Shown here: positions 33,015 to 40,609 of the stretch, in pieces
Layout of the letters: each line of letters opens with the position of its first letter
Numbering within the stretch: position 1 is the stretch's first letter
DNA from: Rhizopus sp. PT2906
Taxonomy: Eukaryota; Mucoromycota; Mucoromycetes; Mucorales; Rhizopodaceae
Length of the DNA stretch: 40,609 bases
NCBI GenBank assembly: GCA_025529335.1
Contig: JAMYHX010000585.1
Location: forward strand, 1-40,609
Direction of reading: 5' to 3'
Translations under genes and position numbers: made by a program
Notes under the pieces: model-generated
Databases searched by the model: none
What the model was told of the DNA's origin: nothing
What the model saw: only the letters and a program-made list of their open reading frames with translations

Positions 33015-33987
33015 CGGGAATTTATGCAATATTCATTAATTTCCGCATTCATAGAGTGAAGGTCTGAGTGATGTAACGGGAAAGATAGCTCATCAGTTGA
33101 GCGACGTTGACGCAAGAGCAAGCTTTTTCGTGAATGCTACTTGGTAAGAATGTCAAGAATATATTTCCGAAAACACAAAACTTACTTTTCCCTTAGGTTA
33201 ACTCTTCCACAATACGCAACTGTTACTGAAAACTTGTACAAAGCTGGCCATCTCATTGGAATGGCTTACCGCGTCAAGAACGATAACCCCGACGCATTGA
33301 CAGATGCAGAGCTTCGAAATGATATTGTTAAAAATGCCCAGACCATCCAAAACATTATCGGTGTAGCTCCTAAATATGTCCGACTTCACTATACAAAAGT
33401 AAAAAATGCCCGTACTGAAAAAATGTTGGCAAACCTTGGATTTGTAACAGTTGGCTACAACTTGGATAGTTGAGACTACGTGCAAGGCGTCGAATCTGGT
33501 TCGGAATTCGTTAAAGGCATATACACAAAGGCTTTTGAAGAATTTAAGGGGAAATATGGCTCTAAAGGTTCTTTCATATCTATTCATTATGATGGACCTC
33601 TTTCCAACTCTGTAGAGGCAATCGGAGATGTAGTTTCCGTAATCGAACAAGGAGGTTATACGATGCTCAGATTGGATGGATGTTTGAATGATCCAATGCC
33701 TTATAAAAAAAGTAATATATAATCAAGAAGTACGAGTGAGCTTATATTAATACTGTTTTTATCTTATAGATGCAGATGGACGTGAATACACTTATGACAA
33801 GTTTTCATACAAGCAGCCTAATTATCATCAAGGACAGCGGCTTGTAGCAACAGAGCCCTTGGCAACAGTTGGCGGAGAAGAGAGTAAGCAGCCGGTTGAA
33901 TTTATGGAAAATATGTCAGACATGAACAAGGCTTCCTTCTTCAGCACCTTGCTTGCTGCAGCTCTCTTGATCACTTACTTTTTCTAA
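32248..33987 (+). pseudogene. Secreted NodB/chitin-deacetylase-like protein, catalytic residues lost, in-frame stop
   Basis: Exons 32248-32269, 32323-32760, 32816-32958, 33055-33143, 33197-33711 and 33770-33987 hold phase across 475 codons including the final stop, but TGA at 33471-33473 interrupts exon 5. Order: signal peptide (MKRSRIIATLTIIPFFAAHT); an Asp/Tyr-rich acidic region; a Ser/Ala linker; a NodB-like domain (VALTYSEGLSDVTGK, ASFFVNATW, GHLIGMAY, GFVTVGYNLDS, GSFISIHYDGP); and a C-terminal hydrophobic tail (FFSTLLAAALLITYFF) typical of GPI anchoring. The usual TFDDGP is TYSEGL and the H-S/T-x-x-H metal box is absent, so deacetylase activity is not expected. Everything after the TGA is still open and spliced in phase, so the nonsense change is recent, or is a sequencing error. 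Confidence 0.8.
32964..33014 (+). repeat. 51-nt homopolymeric T tract in an intron
   Basis: An uninterrupted T run just after the GTAAG donor of intron 3 of the NodB-like gene. Its recorded length may be unreliable. Confidence 0.9.
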
Positions 33988-34129
33988 TACAAATGTATGC
34001 AAAAACATTACTTCGTTTACTTTTGCCAATTTAGCAAAACTACAAATAACATTTTAGACTATAAAAAACCCGTTTAGGCAAATTCATAGATTTTAGAATA
34101 AAAACTCTTCCCCCCTTCATCACATTAGT

Positions 34130-35503
34130 CTAAAGTTTGGCATTGTGTATCTTGGACAGCCCTCTTTCCATCATTTCAACTGTATGCTCAGCGGATCCCC
34201 AGCTTGACTGATAGCCAAACCCTCCGTGTCCATATGCATGGGTGACAAGTACCTTGCGTTTGCTCTCTGTTCCTAAATGTTATAGTGAGTAGATTAAACA
34301 AACATATGTATTGTCAGATGTTTACTATAAATTTCATTTTCAAAGCGTGGCCCTCCCTCTCTTGTTGGTCTTAGTCCAACGCTATATCTCACAATTTCTA
34401 AATCACCAGCTGTAGATAGTTCAGGACATAGTCTTTTGGTTCTTTCTAGTATGTCTTGGTTCGTGTCTGCATCAGAAAATGGGTTAAAGTCATTCTTATT
34501 AGCAGTGCCACCTAAAACAACAGTTCCATCTGATCGTGGAATAATATAGGTAATGCCGTGTGATCCTATCGATAAAGCAAGTAAACATTAAAAGTAGACA
34601 TTCATCGTGAAGTGTGAGCATATACCGATATATGTGAGTGTTCTTTTGATGTGAGGTGCTCTGACTACGATTGTTTGTCCACGTGTTGGAAAAAGCGCCT
34701 TGTCTTGGATACCAGCTATATACTTGGACCCTAATCCGGTACAGTTGACTACTACATCTACGTCCTGATGAAGGACTTCTCGTAAATCACTAATGGCTCT
34801 TTTTTCAATAACACCGCCTAGTCTTTTAAAATTGTTTTCCAGCCATTTCAGATATATAGGTGAATTGATAAGAACTAGAGTAGCACAGCATGAATGTTGA
34901 TGTACACAAGCATTACAAAGTCATCTGTTACCTGTTGTATAAGTATGTCCTATCTTTGCATTTTCTGGTAGCTCGTCTTTCTCTTTTAAAAATTTAAACT
35001 AGAAAGATCAATGATGATTAAGGGAGAAGATAACAGAGATAAAGACTTACATCTTTAACCAAATCCCTAAACCATGGGTTGGTGAATTCAGGATTGATGT
35101 CCTGATAATAGTCGTAACTTGGTGCAACCATGATTCCTGTATTAGATTTGCTTTCTTGTTCAGCAATTCTAAGAAATTCTCGATAGCTAATTGCATCTAG
35201 TTCTAATAATTTTGTTAAATAGTTGTCATGTAATATAAGGCAATCATTTATTTACTTTGTAGTAGTGGGTTGTCATTGGGTGCCATTGTCCTCCAGTGTG
35301 CACCTTGATACTCTTTGTTTGTACAACTGTTTGCCTTTGTCTAAGGACTTACCTGCATATGGAGAAGTGTATTCAATAGCCATGTCACCAGGTGTATATT
35401 TGGCAATGATTTTTACGTTTTTCCATCCTCTTTTTTTTAAAGTAAGGGCAGTGGTAAGTCCAATGACACCAGCACCAATAACAACGATCTTTGTCTGTTC
35501 CAT
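34130..35503 (-). CDS. DAO1: D-amino-acid oxidase (FAD, peroxisomal)
   Basis: Seven minus-strand exons (35353-35503, 35256-35303, 35051-35202, 34932-34998, 34626-34874, 34326-34565, 34130-34272) give 349 residues. The N-terminal dinucleotide fold IVVIGAGVIGLTTALTL has Gly10, Gly12 and Gly15. Further family marks are SPYAGAHWRTMAP, VVVNCTGLGSKYIAG, YSVGLRPTREGGPR with the substrate-binding Arg, and the signature VTHAYGHGGFGYQSSWGSA. It deaminates D-amino acids to keto acids, ammonia and hydrogen peroxide. The C-terminus ends in Ala-Lys-Leu, a type-1 peroxisomal signal, fitting the peroxide product. D-aspartate oxidase is a close alternative that sequence alone does not exclude. It diverges from the helicase gene. 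Confidence 0.94.
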
Positions 35504-35862
35504 AAGGGAAAATAGTGAAGAAAAGAGAGAAAGAAATGATCAAAATCTCTGCGGAGCACAATTATCAAGTTAGTAATTCCCAGGCTTTCTTCAAGATAGA
35601 TGTTTATCTTGTATACATATCTCGTAATAATCTGATAGTGAATATCTTGTTGATATATACATATATATACTCTTGAGCGTAATCTTTGTACGTGTATACT
35701 TGTATACATAAGTATTAAAGTGTATCAAGCCTATTTACATCAATGAAGTAAAGACATACTTTGTTTATTACAAAGTTCTTTTAATTGTCTGATAAAATGC
35801 TCAGGGCTGTTTAAAGTTCAAATTAGACCAAAACCTTTTATTTCTTTTTTCTTTTCCCAAAC
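35504..35862. promoter_or_regulatory. Divergent promoter region, DAO1 / DED1
   Basis: 359 nt between the two start codons. It includes alternating AT/GTATAC-type stretches (35653-35708) and a CT-rich tract just before the helicase ATG. No specific binding site is called. Confidence 0.45.
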
Positions 35863-38177
35863 ATGAGTAATTGGGATTCAAGTCAACTAGAAAAACAATT
35901 TGGTAATTTGAATTTTATAGTTAAAAATTGTGGCGATGAATGCGATGCTCGTCATTAGATAATCTCACCGTGAATGGTGACGCTAATAAATGGAACAATG
36001 TGGCTAGTCAAAGGTAATCTTGAATCATTAGAGTAATACTTGACTGATATAAATTATATGTGTATTTCTCAAATAGAACGCAAAACAACTGGCAACGAGG
36101 TGCTTACCAGCAAAATCAATCTACTAAAGGACGCGGCGGTCAATATTCATCGAATAACAACCGAGGAAGATCTCGAAGTAGAGGCGGATATGAACAAAGC
36201 TACCGTGGTAGGGATCAAAGAGGCGGTTACCAATATCAGCAAGCGCCGCAATGGAAACAAGAACAGAGTCGTAGTCAGAGAAATGATTGGCAACAGCAGA
36301 ATACATGGGGACGACAAAGACAACAGGAAAATCAGAGTGGAGGTAGTAGAGCATGGGGTAACTCTTCTAGTCAAAGCTGGAACACTCAGAACAATACTAG
36401 TCAAAATTGGAATACTCAGAACGGCTCTAGCCAAGGCTGGAACAGTAATAAAACATCAGTAAATCCAGTTAATACAGCTGCTACTTCATCAAGCAATTCT
36501 TGGAATCAAAAGCTGACTGAAAATACAGCCTCCTGGAACAATACCGAGCCAAGACAAGCTACTGAAGAGAAGACATCTTGGGAAGAAAAATCTACATCAT
36601 CCTCTGGTGGCTGGGGAGAAATGACCTTAGAAAGCATGGGCTGGACTGAGTCTAATAAGAGGCCCAAGGACGTAAAACAGCCTGGCAAGGGCATCTGGAA
36701 AGATGGTGTCCATGAGCTTGGTGATAAAGACGAAGAAGTAGAACGTAAGCTATTTGGCGCAGTAGATGATAGCCAAGTTCAGCATACCGGAATCAATTTC
36801 GAAAAGTATGACGATATTCCTGTTGAAACCATTGGTTCTAATGTTCCTGAAGGGATTACTGAGGTAACTAATAAATGCATTGTTCCATTCTTCTTAAACT
36901 AACCTTGCTGGATTTCATAGTTTACACATCCCCCACTTGACAAGCTCCTGATTGATAATATCCGCTTGGCTCGCTATACCATACCTACACCTGTACAAAA
37001 ACACTCCATTCCTATTGTCGCTGCTGGTCGTGATCTCATGGCCTCTGCTCAAACAGGTTCTGGAAAAACTGCTGGCTTCCTCTTCCCTATCTTGTCTTCC
37101 ATGTTTATACACGGCCCTCTTCCTGAACCAGATGATTCAGAAGTGAAACAGGGCTATCAAAGTTATAGAAAAGCATATCCACAGGCACTTATTTTAGCTC
37201 CTACAAGAGAGCTAGCTAGTCAAATATATACTGAAGCCAAAAAGTTCTGCTACAGATCCTATGTACGTCCTTGTGTGGCCTATGGCGGTGCCGATATTCA
37301 GCAGCAGCTTCGTTTAATTGACAGAGGATGTCATCTGTTGGTTGCCACACCTGGGCGATTGGTTGACATTTTAGAACGCCGTCGCCTTTCATTTCAAAAT
37401 ATTCAATATCTGGTGTTGGATGAAGCCGATCGTATGCTTGATATGGGTTTCGAACCACAAATCCGTCGTATTGTTGAAGGGGAGGATATGCCGCCTTCTG
37501 GTAAACGACAAACTCTGCTCTTTTCTGCAACATTCCCTAAAAATATACAGGCAATAGCACGCGATTTTCTAAAGGACAGTATATTCCTAAAGGTGGGTGT
37601 TGTAGGAGCAACTACAGAAAATATTACACAAACAGTCGTGCTCTTAACAGACGAAGAAAAACGGTCTCGACTGCTGCAAGTATTGAAAGAGCACAACAGA
37701 AAAAAGACAGAATTGACCCTGATCTTTACTGAAACGAAGCGCATGGCTGATACCGTCTACGAGTTCCTTTTAGATAATCAATATGCAGCCACGGTTATTC
37801 ACGGTGATCGTGTTCAAAGCGAACGTGAGGCGGCATTAGAGTCCTTTAGGACTGGAAGAACGCCCATCATGGTTGCAACAGCTGTTGCTGCTCGAGGTCT
37901 GGATATTCCTAATGTGATGCATGTTATATCTTTTGAATTGCCAAATAACATTGATGATTACGTTCATCGTATCGGTCGTACAGGCCGTGCTGGGAACACA
38001 GGATATGCCACGTCTTTTTTTACACGCCAAAACCGTTTCCTTGCAGGTCATTTGATCAAGTTACTCGAAGGTGCAAATCAGGAAGTTCCCAGCTGGTTAG
38101 AGGACATGCGTGTGGATGAATCTGACATGTATTCAAACAGACCTCAAGAAAACACTAATACAAGGCGTAGATGGTAG
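35863..38177 (+). CDS. DED1: DEAD-box RNA helicase, DED1/DDX3 type
   Basis: Exons 35863-35902, 35959-36013, 36077-36863 and 36921-38177 give 712 residues. The disordered N-terminus has RGG-like Gly/Arg stretches (GRGGQY, RGRSRSRGGYEQSYRGRDQR) and Asn/Trp/Ser repeats (SQNWNTQNGSSQGWN). GINFEKYDDIPVETIG leads into the core. Core motifs are all present: Q motif YTIPTPVQKHSIP, AQTGSGKT, PTRELA, TPGR, DEAD at 461-464, SAT, ARGLDIP and HRIGRTGRAG. Ded1/DDX3 unwinds 5' leaders during translation initiation and joins stress granules; the low-complexity N-terminus suits phase separation. The introns are small, and the last one falls just before FTHPPL. Confidence 0.95.
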
Positions 38178-38326
38178 ATATTGTCTCTCATTTTTTAATA
38201 GCAATACTTCTTTAAAATTGATAATTAAAGTTTACGAAAAAACGGAATTTTATTTAAAAAAGTTGATGAATGCAATGAAAATAGTAAAAGAAAAAAAAAA
38301 AAAGTAAAATGCGAGGGTAACATGCA

Positions 38327-38584
38327 TTACTCGATACGAGATAGCATACGATGGAGTCTACGATGAACTCTTTCAAGTTCATCAGAAACTTGAGCAAGAC
38401 CGTCTTCTTCATAATGACCAGCATCAAAGGCACCTTGATTGTATTGTGAATCAATGGCACGAAGTCTGTCTTGAAGTTTCTCAATATCATCAGCGGTATA
38501 GCTTCTACAAGCAAGTCTATTAGACTCCCTTGCGATTTCAATTAATTCATGATGAACGTTCTCCAGATTTTTGACCATAGGCAT
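38327..38584 (-). CDS. Small helical protein of unknown function, 85 residues
   Basis: A single-exon minus-strand frame, MPMVKNLENVHHELIEIARE onward, ending RLHRMLSRIE. It is almost entirely predicted helix with heptad-like Leu/Ile spacing and many charged residues, so it may form a coiled coil or a subunit of a complex. An A/T-rich leader follows on the upstream side, and its 3' end faces the helicase gene's 3' end (convergent, about 150 nt apart). I recognise no family. The balanced composition and coherent helix argue for a real gene. Confidence 0.6.
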   Translation of the reverse strand: MPMVKNLENVHHELIEIARESNRLACRSYTADDIEKLQDRLRAIDSQYNQGAFDAGHYEEDGLAQVSDELERVHRRLHRMLSRIE

Positions 38585-39041
38585 CTTGGTGGTTAGATTG
38601 AAGAAAGAAGAAAAAAAAAAAAAAGCCTAAAATAAGCGTTGTATTTATACTTTTTTGACGTCTCATGATTTAAGAAAAGGGATGGGAAAATTTATGCAAC
38701 CAGTAATTAGATTAAAACGTATGACTTTTTGATTGTATGGAACCATCTAGCATATCGTTAGGGAAATCTACTCTTGTGTGTTTACTGTCATCTATTCAGA
38801 AAAAGGAAAAGGGATGTAAATGTGTTTACTTTTTTTTTTGTTTTACTTATAAAAACAAAGTATTCTTCAATTAAAAATACTTTGCTATAGAGTTACTATT
38901 GCTATGGTTATTGTTACTTTAGCAGCTATTCATATTGCTTTTAATGTTGTCAAAGGTACCAGAGAAACAAAACTGCACTGTCCTTTGGGAAAAAACAAAG
39001 TAAATTCATGCAATCCCATAAATTTACCCTTGCCCTCATTT
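38585..39041. other. Intergenic region with a possible short ORF
   Basis: 457 nt. It contains the promoter of the 85-residue gene, T tracts, a TATAAAAA-like site at about 38848 and most of a weak 58-codon frame. No other feature is seen. Confidence 0.4.
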
Positions 39042-39080
39042 TTATTTCTTTGGTGTAGCAATCAATGCACAATTTTCTAA
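38904..39080 (+). CDS. Possible 58-residue ORF, weak
   Basis: The frame opens MVIVTLAAIHIAFNVVKGTR, a short hydrophobic N-terminal helix followed by basic residues, and ends just inside the TRM13 3' end on the other strand. A TATAAAAA site lies about 55 nt upstream. A GTAAAT..GTAG intron could give an alternative ending. No family is recognised and it may be chance. Confidence 0.25.
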   Translation: MVIVTLAAIHIAFNVVKGTRETKLHCPLGKNKVNSCNPINLPLPSFLFLWCSNQCTIF

Positions 39081-40578
39081 ACTGGTTGAAGGGTCGCAAT
39101 AGTAAACTAACTTGGCGTCAAACCCATACTTTTCTAAATATTTGATTCTTCCTGCATCTAACACTCTTTTACATTGGTATCCTATCTTCTCTCGTTGTGA
39201 ATGATCTAAACCCGAAAAATGATTTCTGTTGCCAGTGTCAGTTTCAGATCTGTGTGGGAATGCGTTTATTCCTTACGCTGTTTGATCAGTATCCTCTTCC
39301 TCGTCTAAATCACCGTGGTTTTCTTCATCATTATCTTCCTTTTCTCTTTCTTTCTTTAACTGCTGTTGACCTCTTTCGCCACAGATACCCCAGCTACTCA
39401 TTTTACATAATCTTGCGAATTCAGTTTTATCAATCTGGATGGATTCAAGGTACTCTGTGTTTGGGTACATCTCATAACGGCATAGTTGATGACAACAGAC
39501 AGCAATGACAATACCCGATAATGGATTACTGCAAAGAATTGTTATAATGTGAATGACACTCCCCCCTTTTTTGATACTTACTCACGACCCAGTGTTCGTT
39601 CGTGTTCGACATAGTTCATCAAGCACTTGAGGGTCATATCAGTAGCACACCCACAGAGGTGTTTGGAAAAAACAACCATTTTTTTATCATTGCTTTCGAT
39701 GCATTCTACCTTGGACAACACTAAATCCTTTATATCAATAAGCACACGCTGTACCGTTGATTTTTTCTGAGTATGTCCAATTAAACTAGGATCCACCTTA
39801 TTTCGAACGTTCTTTCGGTCAATCAAAACATAAGTCGCTTCTCCGTTCACTTCGTTCACCGCCTTCTTGACCCATCCTGACAATTCTCCTTTACCAGCAC
39901 CAAATTCAACAAAAATAGCCGTTTTATCCTGAAGTAGACCGTTTTGCTCCATATGTCCTATTAATGAAGATTGCTGATCTAAATGCTTTGTCCATTGTAC
40001 TTCTGCCCTGAAGAGACCGAGAATGAGGATGTCCTGAAGGGTATCTTTAGTCGTGTATTTACCTTTTTTGTTCAAAGACAGTATGCTTCAGTATCTGTGT
40101 TTCGATTGACCCTACATGTTGTTCATAGGCTGTTTTAACTTTTTGGATAATAGAGTCTAGTTCCTGGCGGCTCAATGTCTTTAACTGAACACGAGCAAGC
40201 CAAGGCTGAATATGCAGCTTTTGATGCGAGTAAATGTTTTTCTGAAACTCTAGCTCTTCTTTTGAAAGTTCCAAGGTACAGTTGACATTAAGAGAGTGGC
40301 AGACAGGTAAATCCTTGGGACGCGAATTGCATCTCTTTTCCATATGAACCTTGAGGTCTTTTTCAAAAACGGTGCTACATAATAACGTGTTGGCTTATTC
40401 TCTCTCTCTCTTTTTTTTTATATATTTTCTTACTGTGAATTATCATAAGGACAAGGCACTCGCTTGAGATCAGAAGCCTGATTGTCTGGATCTAGCCCCA
40501 AATGTTCTCCACAATATTTTTGTGACTTTTTAGCAGGTAAGTTACAGTATCTTCTCTTTCGAGCCACGAAAAAGTGAC
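39042..40578 (-). CDS. TRM13: tRNA 2'-O-methyltransferase TRM13 (5' end outside window)
   Basis: Five minus-strand exons are visible (40434-40578, 40063-40374, 39582-40007, 39277-39528, 39042-39225). The first begins in mid-codon after a CTAG acceptor, so the start lies beyond the right edge. The N-terminal part has the TRM13 zinc motifs (RRYCNLPAKKSQKYCGEH, RVPCPYDNSHTVFEKDLKVH then MEKRC). The methyltransferase core has VEFGAGKGELS (SAM binding), LIDRKNVRNKVD and FSKHLCGCATDMTLKCL. The C-terminal part has IAVCCHQLCRYE, MSSWGICGE and YLEKYGFDAKLVYYCDP. Trm13 methylates the ribose at position 4 of the acceptor stem in selected tRNAs. A Glu/Asp-rich insertion (KEREKEDNDEENHGDLDEEE) interrupts the C-terminal part. 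Confidence 0.92.
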
Positions 40579-40609
40579 CTAGAAGGAGACACTTAGTGTG
40601 TGTATGCGA

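Noticed and set aside
32897..33121. Poly-Lys minus-strand frame
   Set aside because: It is the reverse translation of the 51-T intron tract.
39226..39276. A 27-nt intron in TRM13 using the CACACAG acceptor at 39250
   Set aside because: A second in-frame acceptor (GGCAACAG) 24 nt downstream gives a normal 51-nt intron with a CTGAC branch site.
39197..39508. 103-codon plus-strand frame
   Set aside because: It is antisense to two well-supported TRM13 exons and has no coding character of its own.
1..40609. CRISPR arrays, bacterial operons, insertion sequences or viral genes
   Set aside because: Spliced eukaryotic genes fill the window and no such structures are seen.

Overview
The window is nuclear DNA of a filamentous fungus, most likely an early-diverging one of the Mucoromycota (Mucorales-like). 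The evidence is many short introns (about 45-60 nt, GT..AG, often a CTAAC/CTAAT-like branch site), AT-rich intergenic DNA with long T and CT tracts before start codons, fungal families (CDC24, MKT1, a fungal-type arginase, a NodB/chitin-deacetylase relative), and a giant spectrin-like protein with a GAS2/GAR domain. Exon models were assembled by hand from splice signals, reading phase and family conservation. The species assignment is inference.

Layout, left to right. 53-778: last exon of an unrecognised membrane protein. 779-3427: gene-free DNA. 3428-5836: CDC24-type Rho GEF (CDC24-calponin, DH, PH, PB1) with a GC-AG intron. 6150-7877: F-box protein. 8140-10944: 13-exon MKT1 homologue. 11109-11408: small orphan. 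12011-12958: mitochondrial-type PPR protein. 13386-14077: ribosomal protein S11 (uS17); its second intron holds a stretch resembling bacterial/mitochondrial small-subunit rRNA. 14433-22393: 2636-residue spectrin-like protein ending in a GAS2 domain. 22411-23401 (minus): glyoxalase II, divergent from a small basic-patch orphan at 23612-24067. 24198-26210: class-3 (fatty) aldehyde dehydrogenase with a C-terminal membrane anchor. 26363-27281: DNA element with 51-bp terminal inverted repeats. 27734-28723: arginase. 29648-29721: tRNA-Arg(UCU). 29722-32247: gene-free, repeat-bearing AT-rich DNA. 32248-33987: secreted NodB-like protein that lacks the catalytic residues and carries an in-frame TGA. 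34130-35503 (minus): peroxisomal D-amino-acid oxidase, divergent from the DED1-type RNA helicase at 35863-38177. 38327-38584 (minus): small orphan. 39042-40578 (minus): TRM13 tRNA methyltransferase, running off the right edge.

The genes are mostly housekeeping: polarity and cytoskeleton (CDC24, GAS2 protein), translation and RNA (uS17, DED1, MKT1, TRM13, tRNA-Arg, PPR), aldehyde detoxification (glyoxalase II, ALDH3) and nitrogen metabolism (arginase, D-amino-acid oxidase). There is no operon-like logic. The most unusual items are the rRNA-like insert in the uS17 intron, the architecture of the giant GAS2 protein, the catalytically dead and interrupted NodB protein, the inverted-repeat element, and a set of four regularly spaced GATCTGGTGG-type repeats downstream of the tRNA gene.
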